Shown here: piece by piece, positions 43,648 to 51,495 of the stretch
Position numbering within the stretch: the stretch's first letter is position 1
Layout: each line of letters opens with the position of its first letter
Origin: Synechococcus sp. CBW1002
GTDB lineage: Bacteria; Cyanobacteriota; Cyanobacteriia; PCC-6307; Cyanobiaceae
Assembly (NCBI RefSeq): GCF_015840915.1
Contig: NZ_CP060398.1
Span: 1,922,001-1,986,000 of the forward strand
Reading direction: 5' to 3'
Length of the DNA: 64,000 nucleotides
The notes under the pieces: generated by a model
Seen by the model: only the letters and a program-made list of their open reading frames with translations
Databases searched by the model: none
Told to the model about the DNA's origin: nothing
Program-made: the position numbers and the translations under genes

Positions 43648-44253
43648 TTGGCTCGCAGCTTCGCCCAGTTGGCCCGATCTGCGGAGCAGGTGAACCGCGC
43701 CGTGCAGGTTCCCAAGGAGCCCCTGGACCAGCCGCCGCTGGCGATCCACACCCTCGGTGATCAGGTGCTGCGCGATCCGGCCCGACGCATCGGCAAGGTG
43801 GATGAAAGCATCCGGGATCTGGCCCGCGACATGCTGCGCAGCATGTACACCGCCAAGGGCATCGGCCTGGCCGCTCCCCAGGTGGGCATCCACAAGCAGC
43901 TGCTGGTGATTGACCTCGATCCTGAGAATCCGGCCACCCCGCCGATGGTGTTGATCAATCCCGAGATCACCGCCGCCAGTGCCGCGATCGATACCTACGA
44001 GGAAGGCTGCCTCAGCATCCCGGGGGTCTATCTCGATGTGGTGCGCCCCAGCCGGGTCGAGGTGAACTTCCGCGATGAGATGGGCCGGCCCCGCCGCCTC
44101 AAGACCGATGGTCTCCTGGCCCGCTGCATCCAGCACGAACTGGATCACCTCAACGGTGTGCTGTTCGTCGATCGCGTCACCGATGAGATCAGCCTCAACG
44201 AGGGCTTGCAGGAGCACGGCTTCCAGCGTGACGACGTCCGCTCAGTGCGCTGA
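43648..44253 (+). CDS. def: Peptide deformylase
   Basis: A 201-residue enzyme that removes the formyl group from N-terminal methionine of new proteins. All three motifs are present: GIGLAAPQVG (motif 1, about residue 71), EGCLSIPG (motif 2, with the metal-binding Cys near residue 118) and QHELDHLNGVLFVDR (motif 3, HExxH). The start codon appears to be TTG at 43648; the first in-frame ATG would remove the N-terminal region and motif 1 neighbours. It is divergent from the S9 peptidase gene, with 54 bases between the two starts, so both promoters must lie there. Confidence 0.95.
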   Translation: MARSFAQLARSAEQVNRAVQVPKEPLDQPPLAIHTLGDQVLRDPARRIGKVDESIRDLARDMLRSMYTAKGIGLAAPQVGIHKQLLVIDLDPENPATPPMVLINPEITAASAAIDTYEEGCLSIPGVYLDVVRPSRVEVNFRDEMGRPRRLKTDGLLARCIQHELDHLNGVLFVDRVTDEISLNEGLQEHGFQRDDVRSVR

Positions 44254-44325
44254 GCTCGACGCAGTGGCGCACTGCACTGAGACAAACAGTTTTACGCCTG
44301 TCTTCCTCAATCCTTTCTCAGATCC

Positions 44326-44523
44326 ATGCCGATGAAACCGCTGGCGGGGGTGTTCCTCGCCTTGGCCTGCCTGCTCGGGATCGCTGCCACCGGTTCGGTG
44401 TTCGAACTGGCCTACGGGGATCCGGAACTGGGGGTGTCCGTCACCCGTCTGATCCTGGCGGGATGTCTGCCCGGCACGGTTGTGGCCCTGGTGGTGGCGA
44501 TTCGTCTCAACAAGCCGGCTTGA
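44326..44523 (+). CDS. Small conserved membrane protein
   Basis: A 65-residue protein with two predicted transmembrane segments (LAGVFLALACLLGIAATGSV and VTRLILAGCLPGTVVALVVA) and a short basic C-terminus (IRLNKPA). Small two-helix proteins of this kind are common near housekeeping genes in picocyanobacteria. The function is not known to me. It lies in the same direction between def and the DUF3747 gene. Confidence 0.65.
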   Translation: MPMKPLAGVFLALACLLGIAATGSVFELAYGDPELGVSVTRLILAGCLPGTVVALVVAIRLNKPA

Positions 44524-44600
44524 GGATTGGGCGGCTGCGGCTGGTGCGCTTCGGTCGCCCTGCATACGATTTCCCTCACCTGTCCCCTGCCCGTCCCACC

Positions 44601-45254
44601 GTGATCCTCCCGAGCTCCCTCCCTGCCAGGCCTCGCACCTTGCACCAGCGAGGCGCTGCAGCCCTGCGCCCCCTGCTGGCCACCCTGCTCCTGCTCGGAG
44701 GCGCCGCGGTGCCGCTGTTGGAAGCCCCGGTCGCGCGGGCCAGCTCCCTGTTCCAGGTTGGCGAAGTGGAGCAGGAACGCTTTGTGCTGGTGTCGGCTCC
44801 GATCGGTGATGGAACCCGAGCCCAGCTCAACATCTATGAGCAGGTCAAGGCCACTCGCCCCTGCTTCGCTGTGGGGTCCGGCAAGCCTGCTCCGGTCAAT
44901 CCCCTGCTGGGCAGCTTTGATTTCACCGGCATCTGCAGCCGCTTCATCGATGCCAACGGCTACTCGGTTCGCGTCGGTGGCAGCGACCTGGGTACTGTCT
45001 ATCGCCTCAGCGTGATCCAGGGCAACGACGACATCCTGCTGATGGCGATGCCCACCAAGGCCGGCGTCGGGCCCGAGATGGTCGTGGCCCGTACCCAGGG
45101 CGCCGGCAGTGGATTCCTCAAGTTGGAACTGGAGCCTGGTTGGCGGCTGATGCGACGCCACTTCGGCAACCGGGTCCTGGGGCACGTCTACCTCTACCGC
45201 GATAGCTGGCCCTCGGAGAACCAGGCCGCAGTGACTCCTGCGGAGCCGGGATGA
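44601..45254 (+). CDS. DUF3747 domain protein, exported
   Basis: A 217-residue protein from GTG 44601 with a signal peptide (basic region, then LRPLLATLLLLGGAAVPLLE and APVARA before SSLFQVGEV). The mature part matches the cyanobacterial DUF3747 pattern: RFVLVSAPIGDGTRAQLNIY, then RPCFAVGSGKPAPVNPLLGS with the paired Cys of TGICSRF, then GFLKLELEPGWRLMRRHFG and VLGHVYLYRD. The frame continues upstream to 44463, but those codons overlap the small membrane protein gene and are not signal-like. Presumed periplasmic or cell-envelope location; function unknown. Confidence 0.85.
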   Translation: MILPSSLPARPRTLHQRGAAALRPLLATLLLLGGAAVPLLEAPVARASSLFQVGEVEQERFVLVSAPIGDGTRAQLNIYEQVKATRPCFAVGSGKPAPVNPLLGSFDFTGICSRFIDANGYSVRVGGSDLGTVYRLSVIQGNDDILLMAMPTKAGVGPEMVVARTQGAGSGFLKLELEPGWRLMRRHFGNRVLGHVYLYRDSWPSENQAAVTPAEPG

Positions 45255-45306
45255 GGGCTGGCCTGCTTGCTAGGGTGAATCACTCTGAACTGATTTGCAG
45301 CGCTTC

Positions 45307-45477
45307 ATGACCCAGGTCACTGTCGGCGAAAACGAGGGAATCGAGTCGGCCCTTCGCCGCTTCAAGCGCCAGGTCTCCAAGGCCGGAATCTTCGCCGACC
45401 TCAAGCGCCTGCGCCACCACGAAACCCCCACTGAGAAGTACAAGCGCAAGGCCCAGCAGCGCCGCCGCCGCCGCTGA
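45307..45477 (+). CDS. rpsU: 30S ribosomal protein S21
   Basis: A 56-residue basic protein ([20 protein letters not shown], then [13 protein letters not shown]) with the S21 pattern [17 protein letters not shown] and [17 protein letters not shown]. It binds 16S rRNA on the platform of the small subunit and helps initiation. ATG 45307 is the start; an in-frame upstream codon at 45295 is not supported by the family. A rho-independent terminator follows 54 bases after the stop. Confidence 0.95.
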   Translation: MTQVTVGENEGIESALRRFKRQVSKAGIFADLKRLRHHETPTEKYKRKAQQRRRRR

Positions 45478-45530
45478 GTCCAGCGGGGTTCAGGGATTCG
45501 TCAACGCTCTGCAGGTCTGGATCTCTGCAT

Positions 45531-45552
45531 GCCCCGCCAGTCGGGGCTTTTT
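45531..45552 (+). terminator. Rho-independent terminator of rpsU
   Basis: GCCCCG at 45531-45536 pairs with CGGGGC at 45542-45547 over a 5-base loop and is followed by TTTTT. Confidence 0.85.
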
Positions 45553-45720
45553 GCTGGCCTGTCGAACCTTTGGGGCTTGGCTGCTGGGGCCTGTCCAACC
45601 TTCTGCGGGCTGGGGACGACGGAAGCGTGTCCGTGGCAAGGCGTTGCTTTGCCAGTGTTTTTACCTGTGTTCAGTCTGGTGATTTCCCACCACCCTGGAG
45701 GTGTCGATCGCTACTGGATC

Positions 45721-45918
45721 ATGGACCGTCGTACGGAATGGATCGCTCGTCCTGCCGCCGCCACAGCCCTTCCGCCGGCCTCCTCTGCCACGTTGTTTCT
45801 CAACTGGCTCAGTGAAATGGTGAGCCATGCGCTCGGCAACCCTCGCGAGGAGGACCAACACCTGCCCCCCGATGTTGGGATGCAGCCCTACACCGATCGG
45901 CCCCGCAAGCGTCGCTAG
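45721..45918 (+). CDS. Small conserved hypothetical protein
   Basis: A 65-residue protein from ATG 45721 (MDRRTEWIARPAAATALPP), with a short amphipathic segment LFLNWLSEMVSHALGN and a charged, proline-rich tail ending TDRPRKRR. The frame opens at 45529, but the upstream part overlaps the rpsU terminator and is not protein-like. No known domain. The tail pattern looks like that of small proteins conserved in picocyanobacteria, which I cannot verify here. Confidence 0.5.
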   Translation: MDRRTEWIARPAAATALPPASSATLFLNWLSEMVSHALGNPREEDQHLPPDVGMQPYTDRPRKRR

Positions 45919-45976
45919 GAGTTTCCGTGGAGAGCCATGGCCGTGGGGTTCTCCGCTCAGGGCTTTTGGCCCCCGC

Positions 45977-47749
45977 TCAGCTCCGATCCTGCGTGAGGCC
46001 GTCAAAGGAGCGATAACTGAGGGCCTCGGCCACGGCCCGCTCGCTCACCGGCATCCGTTCGGTGGAATCTGCATCGTCTGACTGCACCTGGTCGAGCAGC
46101 GCTTGGCTCACGCCAACATGTGCAAGCTCAGTGCGGGCCTGCTCCAGGTCGGCGATTGTGCGGGCGACGCGCAGCACCCGCTCCGCCGCCCGCGCGCTCA
46201 GCTGGCGGTGGTGCACGCTGGCCTCCCACAGTTCCAGTGCCGCCGGGCTGGGGTTGAGGACCCGGCGCAGCTCCGCCGCCGGCAGTGCGGCGTTGGCGCA
46301 GCCCTGCGGATTGTGGCGACGCATGCTGGTGCGAGCCGCTGCCACCCTGCCGGCCACGATGGCGCTGGATTCCGGCAGGCCTGTCTGTTCGGCACCTTCG
46401 TGGATGGTGCCAGTCCCGGCAGAGATGGAGTTTGCAGCCGCTGCACTGCCTGACCTGGTGGTTCCCTGTGCCGCTGCCCCGTACCCGTAGCGGCGGGCCA
46501 GGGAGGCGGCGGATGGGCGCTGCATCACCACCTGCAGATCAATTCGATCCAGCAGGGGGCCGGACAGCCGGTTCCAGTAGCGCCGCCGCTGCACGACGCC
46601 ACAGCTGCAGGCCCGCTGAGGATCCCCATGCCAGCCGCAGGGGCAGGGGTTGGTGGCCGCCACCAGGGTGGTGCGGCAGGGAAAGCGGCAGCGCAGGCGG
46701 TTGCGGCTGATCCACACCTCCCCCTCCTCCAGGGGCTGGCGCAGCAGTTCCAACACCTCCCGGCGAAACTCGGTGAGCTCATCGAGGAACAGAACGCCCT
46801 GGTGGGCCAGGCTGAGTTCGCCGGGCCTGGGATGGGCCCCGCCGCCGATCAGCGCAGCGGCGGTGCAGCTGTGATGCGGGCTGCGGAAAGGCCTCTGCAG
46901 CAGCAGGCTGGTTTCAGCGCGGAGGAGGCCTGCCACCGAATGCAGCTGGGTGAGTTCGAGGGCTTCGTCCCGCTCCAGGGGCGGCATCAGACCCGCCAGG
47001 CGCCGCGCCAGCATCGTCTTGCCGCTGCCTGGCGGACCCACCAGCAGCAGATGGTGATGGCCCGCCGCAGCGATCTCGAGGGCGCGCCGTCCGTGCTGCT
47101 GCCCTTCCACGTCGGCCAGATCGAGATCGCTGCGACCTCCCTGGGGGCGATCGGGATCCACGGGTTCCCGTTGATCTCCAGGGCCCGGTTGCCGAGTGGC
47201 CGCCGGGCTCAGCGATCCCGGTGGCGGGGCCTTGCTGGGATCCCGCAGCAGTTCCAGCACCTCCTGCAGGGTGTCCGCCGGCCAGAGGGGCAGGGTCTCC
47301 ACCAAGGCGGCTTCGGCGGCATTGGCCCGTGGCACCACGAGGGCCCTGGCCCCACCGCGGCTGGCCGCCAGGGCCTGGGCCAGCACGCCACGGACCGGCC
47401 GCAGCCGCCCGTCCAACCCCAGTTCCGCCGCACTCCAGATCCCCTCCAGTCGCGCCTGCGGCAGCTGGCCGCTGGCCACCAGCATCCCAAGGGCGATCGG
47501 CAGGTCGAACCAGGGCCCTTCCTTGCGCAGATCCGCCGGCGCCAGGCTCACCACCACCCGGGTCAGCGGCACCTTGAGGCCGCTGTTGCGGATTGCCGCC
47601 CGCACCCGCTCCCGCGCCTCCTGAATCGCCGTATCCGCCAGTCCCACCATCTGCAGGCCGGGCAGCCCGGGGGCGATGTCCACTTCCACCTGCACCGGCA
47701 CAGCCTCCAGGCCCTGCAGGGCCGCACTGCAGGATCGTGCCAACATCAC
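45977..47749 (-). CDS. yifB: YifB/ComM-family Mg-chelatase-like AAA+ ATPase
   Basis: A 590-residue protein. The N-terminal lon-protease-like domain (IAPGLPGLQMVGLADTAIQE, ALGMLVASGQLP) is followed by an AAA+ core: Walker A LVGPPGSGKTMLARRL near residue 236, Walker B GVLFLDELTEF near residue 319, and the arginine-containing sensor region FPCRTTLVAATNPCPCGW, then the C-terminal lid (SARAAERVLRVARTIADLEQ). ComM proteins are helicases that promote branch migration in natural transformation. A cysteine-rich CPCGWHGDPQRACSC zinc-like stretch is typical. It starts at GTG 47749 (or ATG 47746) and is divergent from the HIT gene with only 54 bases between them. Confidence 0.93.
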   Translation of the reverse strand: MMLARSCSAALQGLEAVPVQVEVDIAPGLPGLQMVGLADTAIQEARERVRAAIRNSGLKVPLTRVVVSLAPADLRKEGPWFDLPIALGMLVASGQLPQARLEGIWSAAELGLDGRLRPVRGVLAQALAASRGGARALVVPRANAAEAALVETLPLWPADTLQEVLELLRDPSKAPPPGSLSPAATRQPGPGDQREPVDPDRPQGGRSDLDLADVEGQQHGRRALEIAAAGHHHLLLVGPPGSGKTMLARRLAGLMPPLERDEALELTQLHSVAGLLRAETSLLLQRPFRSPHHSCTAAALIGGGAHPRPGELSLAHQGVLFLDELTEFRREVLELLRQPLEEGEVWISRNRLRCRFPCRTTLVAATNPCPCGWHGDPQRACSCGVVQRRRYWNRLSGPLLDRIDLQVVMQRPSAASLARRYGYGAAAQGTTRSGSAAAANSISAGTGTIHEGAEQTGLPESSAIVAGRVAAARTSMRRHNPQGCANAALPAAELRRVLNPSPAALELWEASVHHRQLSARAAERVLRVARTIADLEQARTELAHVGVSQALLDQVQSDDADSTERMPVSERAVAEALSYRSFDGLTQDRS

Positions 47750-47803
47750 GCCAGGGGTCGCTGCAGTGTCAGTGCCACCCCCGTCTCATCCCCTTCCGGT
47801 GCC

Positions 47804-48148
47804 ATGGCCAGCGGCGACACGATCTTCGGGCGCATCCTGCGTGGTGAGATCCCCTGCGACGAGGTGTATGCCGACGATCTCTGCCTGGCCTTTCGGGATG
47901 TGGCCCCCCAGGCCCCGGTGCATGTGCTGGTGATCCCGCGTGAGCCCCTGGCCCAGCTGGCGGATGCCGGCGAGGAGCATGGGGCCCTGCTCGGCCACCT
48001 CCTCCTGGTGGCGGCGAAGGTGGCGCGCCAGGAGGGCCTCAGCAGCTGGCGCACGGTGATCAACTCCGGGGCCGAGGCGGGGCAGACCGTGTTCCATCTG
48101 CATGTGCACGTGATCGGCGGCCGTCCCCTGGCCTGGCCCCCCGGCTGA
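47804..48148 (+). CDS. HIT-family nucleotide hydrolase (HINT type)
   Basis: A 114-residue protein from ATG 47804 (MASGDTIFGRILRGEIPCDE). The histidine triad HLHVHVIGGR near residue 97 binds and cleaves nucleotide phosphoramidates or dinucleotides; the VYADDLCLAFRDVAPQAPVH and VLVIPREPL segments are typical of HINT proteins. The last eight codons and the stop codon lie in one arm and the loop of a perfect 23-bp inverted repeat. A long frame running upstream from 46628 is the shadow of yifB. Confidence 0.93.
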   Translation: MASGDTIFGRILRGEIPCDEVYADDLCLAFRDVAPQAPVHVLVIPREPLAQLADAGEEHGALLGHLLLVAAKVARQEGLSSWRTVINSGAEAGQTVFHLHVHVIGGRPLAWPPG

Positions 48149-48173
48149 GGCGGGGGGCCAGGCCAGGGGACGG
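48121..48173 (+). repeat. Perfect 23-bp inverted repeat spanning the end of the HIT gene
   Basis: Bases 48121-48143 are exactly complementary to 48151-48173, with a 7-base loop (48144-48150) that contains the TGA stop codon. The arms are almost purely G and C (CCGTCCCCTGGC and so on). No T-run follows, so it is not a canonical rho-independent terminator, but it would be an exceptionally stable mRNA 3' hairpin and can act in both directions. Confidence 0.9.
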
Positions 48174-48206
48174 CAGCGGCGACAATGACCTGATCTGCTG
48201 CGCTCC

Positions 48207-50246
48207 ATGAATCCGCTCAAGGCGTTCCGCGATCAGCTCGCGAAGCTGCAGCGCCTGGCCCAGCCCTATTTCCTGCCGGTGGAGGAGAGCAGTGCCGGCC
48301 AGTTCCTGCTGCTGGTGCTGGCCCTGGTGGCGGTGGTGGTGGGAGTCACGCTGCTGATTTTCACCGCCGTGGTGGCCGGGGCAGGGGCCTTCATTCCCGA
48401 CCTGCGCGACCGCTTCCTGCCGGGGGTGCCGCAGCAGATCAACGCGATCTGGCAGGGGCCGATCGGGGCTGTGGTGATGCTGCTGTTCGTGGCGGGCCTG
48501 GCTGCCTTCGGAGCTCTGCGGGGCCGGCTGCGTCAGGGGCGCTGGCTGCCGTGGCTGCTGCTGGGGGTGATCACCCTGCTGATCCTGGTGATCAATGGCA
48601 TCAACGTGGGCATCAGCTTTGTTGCCCGCAATGTCGATAACACCTTGGTGGCCTATGACCAGGATGGATTCTGGAAAACGGTGGCGATCTATGCCTTCTG
48701 CCTGGTGTTGGCCTTGCCGATCCGGGCGATTCAGAGCTATCTCATCCCCAAGTTGGGGCTGCTCTGGAGAGAGTGGCTGAGCGGTCGTTTGCTGACACGC
48801 TATCTCACCAATCGTGCCTACTATGTTCTGAATCCCAACGACGAATCTGCCGAGGAGATCGATAACCCTGATCAGCGGATTTCGCAGGATGCGGCCAGCT
48901 TCACCTCGACCAGTCTGAGTGTCACGGTTGAGATCCTCTCGGCTCTGCTGACATTCTTCAGTTTCATTATCGTCTTGTGGAGCATCAACAGTCGACTGGC
49001 GCTGCTGTTGCTGGCCTATTCCGTGTTCGGTACGGCGTTGATCGTTTTCGCCAGTCGCAAGCTGGTGATCCTCAACTACCAGCAGCTCAAGCTTGAGGCC
49101 GACTTCCGCTACGGCCTCGTCCATATCCGTGACAACGCCGAGGCGATCGCCTTCTATCGCGGCGAAGGTCAGGAGGGCAAGGAGGCCGGGCGTCGGCTGA
49201 GCGGCGCGATTCGCAACTATGACCGCCTGATCGTCTGGACGGCGATGATCAGTGTGATCCAGCGCTCCTACGACTACTTCTCCCGCTTCCTGCCCTGGCT
49301 GGTGATCGCGCCGATCTACTTCGCCAAGGAGGTCGATTTCGGTGTCTTCGGCCAGGCCAGTATTGCCTTCAGCCAGGTTCTGTTCTCGGTGAGTTATATC
49401 GTCAACAACATCGACCAGCTGGCCGCTTTCTCCGCTTCGATCAGCCGTCTTGAGGGTTTCCAGGGCAAGGTCGAGGAGATCGGTCGTGAGATGGCCGAGC
49501 TCGAGGCGAGTGAGCAGCGACTGACCGGTTCCCCTGGGGGGGCAGGCGCGGTAGCGCCGATCGGTTCCGATGGCCTGGCGGTGCGGCCCGATTCGATCCT
49601 GGTGAGTCATGTGGATCTGGTGCCGCCGCGCACCCAGCGCGTGCTGATCCACGACCTCAGCCTCGAGATCGGTGCCGACCAGCGCCTGCTGGTGGTGGGG
49701 CCTTCCGGTTGCGGCAAGACCTCCTTCCTCCGTCTGGTGAGTGGCCTCTGGCCGGCTGGGGCGGGTGCCGTGCAGCGCCCCCCCGAAGGCGAGCTGCTGT
49801 TCATTCCCCAGAAGCCCTACATGATCCTGGGCAGCCTGCGGGAGCAGCTCTGCTATCCCCAGCCCAGCGATCGCTTCAGTGATGAGCAACTGCGCCATGT
49901 GCTCGAACAGGTCAAGCTGCCGGAGCTGGTGCATCGCTATCCCGATCTCGACATCATTCAGGACTGGCCCCGGCTGTTGTCGCTGGGGGAGCAGCAGCGT
50001 CTCGCCTTCGCACGCCTGCTGCTGAGCGCGCCCCGCTTCGTGGTGCTCGATGAGGCCACCAGTGCCCTCGATGTGGCCACCGAACGGCATCTCTACGACC
50101 TGTTGGTCCAGCGGGACATGGCCTTCGTGAGCGTGGGCCATCGCCCCACTCTCACGGCGTTCCACGACACGGTTCTCGAACTCGATGGCCGCGGCGGATG
50201 GCGCTTGCTGCCGGCGGCCGGCTATGACGTGGGCCGCCATGCCTGA
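48207..50246 (+). CDS. SbmA/BacA-like ABC transporter, fused permease and ATPase
   Basis: A 679-residue half-transporter. The N-terminal membrane domain (about residues 25-420) has six hydrophobic segments and the family motif of the YddA/BacA/ALD group (WREWLSGRLLTRYLTNRAYY, then NPDQRISQDAASFTSTSLSV). The C-terminal ATPase has Walker A GPSGCGKTSFLR near residue 499, the signature LSLGEQQRLAFAR and Walker B FVVLDEATSALD, then the switch His in VGHRPTL. Members transport vitamin B12, peptides or fatty acyl groups. The Hlip gene that follows overlaps its stop by eight bases, so the two are cotranscribed. Confidence 0.92.
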   Translation: MNPLKAFRDQLAKLQRLAQPYFLPVEESSAGQFLLLVLALVAVVVGVTLLIFTAVVAGAGAFIPDLRDRFLPGVPQQINAIWQGPIGAVVMLLFVAGLAAFGALRGRLRQGRWLPWLLLGVITLLILVINGINVGISFVARNVDNTLVAYDQDGFWKTVAIYAFCLVLALPIRAIQSYLIPKLGLLWREWLSGRLLTRYLTNRAYYVLNPNDESAEEIDNPDQRISQDAASFTSTSLSVTVEILSALLTFFSFIIVLWSINSRLALLLLAYSVFGTALIVFASRKLVILNYQQLKLEADFRYGLVHIRDNAEAIAFYRGEGQEGKEAGRRLSGAIRNYDRLIVWTAMISVIQRSYDYFSRFLPWLVIAPIYFAKEVDFGVFGQASIAFSQVLFSVSYIVNNIDQLAAFSASISRLEGFQGKVEEIGREMAELEASEQRLTGSPGGAGAVAPIGSDGLAVRPDSILVSHVDLVPPRTQRVLIHDLSLEIGADQRLLVVGPSGCGKTSFLRLVSGLWPAGAGAVQRPPEGELLFIPQKPYMILGSLREQLCYPQPSDRFSDEQLRHVLEQVKLPELVHRYPDLDIIQDWPRLLSLGEQQRLAFARLLLSAPRFVVLDEATSALDVATERHLYDLLVQRDMAFVSVGHRPTLTAFHDTVLELDGRGGWRLLPAAGYDVGRHA

Positions 50247-50448
50247 CGCGATGAGCTCCGCTGACAGCCCAGTTGACGCCAACGTTCCGGCCACCAGTGC
50301 CACCACGCCCGACCAGCCCGCGTTTGGCTGGAGTGGCTATGCCGAGCGGGTGAACGGTCGCTTCGCCATGCTCGGATTTGCGGCGGTGCTGCTGATTGAG
50401 GCCTTCAGCCGCGACACCTTCCTGCACTGGGCCGGCTTGGTGCCCTGA
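50239..50448 (+). CDS. High-light-inducible protein (Hlip/SCP)
   Basis: A 69-residue one-helix chlorophyll-binding protein. The conserved segment GYAERVNGRFAMLGFAAVLL (about residues 33-52) contains the ExxNGRxAMxG motif of chlorophyll a/b-binding proteins, with Glu and Asn/Arg as chlorophyll ligands and helix-pair contacts. It protects photosystem II assembly and chlorophyll turnover under high light. The start at ATG 50239 overlaps the end of the ABC transporter gene; ATG 50251 is an alternative. A proline/alanine/threonine-rich N-terminus is typical. Confidence 0.9.
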   Translation: MPDAMSSADSPVDANVPATSATTPDQPAFGWSGYAERVNGRFAMLGFAAVLLIEAFSRDTFLHWAGLVP

Positions 50449-50452
50449 GCGC

Positions 50453-50950
50453 TCACGGCAGCTCGATCAGATCCACCTGCCAGAGTCCGCCGCGGCTCAC
50501 CTGCACGGCCAGCACCCTGCCATCGGCGCTGAGGCTCACCAGGCGCGGCACTCCGGCCGGTTCGATGGGGATCCGCTGCAGGCTCTGCAACGAGCGGCGA
50601 TAGAGCAGCAGTTCGGTGCGTCCCTCCAGCTGGCGCACCAGGGCGAGGCGCTCTCCCCGCTGATCTACCGAGAGACTCAGGGGCTGGGCATCGGGCCGGT
50701 TCAGGCCCGGCACTGGCACGGGAGCTGTGCGCCGCAGATCCAGCAGCTCTGCCCGCTCCCGTCCCTGCCGTCCGCGGATCAAGGCCAGCCAGGGCCCTGC
50801 CAGGGCCGGGTCGTGGCTGCTGCCCTCCCGGGCCAGTTGGGCGTTGAGTCCGAACAGGGGACGCGGCCCGCCTCCGAGACATCCGCCCAGCAGGGCGGCC
50901 AGTGCCAACGGGATCAACCGAAGGCTCGCCAGGCGGACGCGGCTTCTCAT
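50453..50950 (-). CDS. Lipoprotein with TolB-like beta-propeller repeats
   Basis: A 165-residue protein with a lipoprotein signal (basic RSRVRLASLRLIPLALAALL, lipobox LGGC). The mature part has propeller-like repeats (PLSLSVDQRGERLALVRQLE and LVSLSADGRVLAVQVSRGG) of the DxRGxxLA type found in TolB/WD40-like proteins. It overlaps the upstream gene by four bases (ATGA) and probably functions with it, as two halves of one propeller in the periplasm. Function unknown. Confidence 0.75.
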   Translation of the reverse strand: MRSRVRLASLRLIPLALAALLGGCLGGGPRPLFGLNAQLAREGSSHDPALAGPWLALIRGRQGRERAELLDLRRTAPVPVPGLNRPDAQPLSLSVDQRGERLALVRQLEGRTELLLYRRSLQSLQRIPIEPAGVPRLVSLSADGRVLAVQVSRGGLWQVDLIELP

Positions 50951-51495
50951 GGCTGCGGGCCAGGGCCACCACCCTGCAAGGCCTGGGCACCCGGCAGATC
51001 CGGCTCCAGCCAGCCGCCAAGGTCGTAGACCTCGACCTGGCGGCGGCCGGCCACCACCATCTCAATGGCGATCCGCTGGCCATCGGGGGCGAGGCTCAGC
51101 CGCTGCGGTTCCCGATCACCGCCCAGGCGCAATGGCAACAGGGAGCCCCTGAGCCGATCTTCGATCACGGCATCGCGGCGCTGGCCCCGCTGGATCAGCA
51201 AGGCCAGGTAGCGACCGTTCCAGCTCAGCGAGGGTGAGGCGTGCGGCTGATGCGTGCGTAGATGGCGCAGGGGCAGCACCTTGCCGCTGCGCCGCTCCTG
51301 CAGCAGCACCGTGGTACGGCCGCCGCGCTCGACCAGGGAGGCGAGCAGGCGTCCGTCGCCGCTGAGGGCCGGTTGCTCCCGGCCTTCAGCACCCAGCCCC
51401 AACGGTACGGCGGCCTGGCGCCGCAGCCCCCAGGGAAGGGCGCAGCCAGACAAGCCGATCAGCAGGGCCAGGCTGAGGCCGGCTGGAGGTCTCAG
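50947..51495 (-). CDS. Lipoprotein with TolB-like beta-propeller repeats, apparent CTG start
   Basis: Propeller repeats are visible (PALSGDGRLLASLVERGG, PSLSWNGRYLALLIQRGQ and RLSLAPDGQRIAIEMVVAG), similar to the next gene. The lipobox is LSGC, but no ATG, GTG or TTG lies far enough upstream to make a signal peptide: the only TTG (51453) is two codons before the Cys. A CTG at 51493-51495, overlapping the ycf66 stop as CTGA, gives a perfect lipoprotein signal (RPPAGLSLALLIGLSGC). I therefore propose CTG, giving 182 residues. Tandem with ycf66 upstream and the sister lipoprotein downstream. Confidence 0.65.
   Translation of the reverse strand: MRPPAGLSLALLIGLSGCALPWGLRRQAAVPLGLGAEGREQPALSGDGRLLASLVERGGRTTVLLQERRSGKVLPLRHLRTHQPHASPSLSWNGRYLALLIQRGQRRDAVIEDRLRGSLLPLRLGGDREPQRLSLAPDGQRIAIEMVVAGRRQVEVYDLGGWLEPDLPGAQALQGGGPGPQP

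Noticed and set aside
46628-48148. A 506-codon frame whose end is the HIT protein
   Set aside because: Only the last 114 codons match a family; the earlier part overlaps yifB antisense, so the gene was started at 47804.
48060-50306. A 748-codon reverse frame opposite the SbmA-like transporter
   Set aside because: Shadow frame; the forward strand has Walker A, signature and Walker B motifs.
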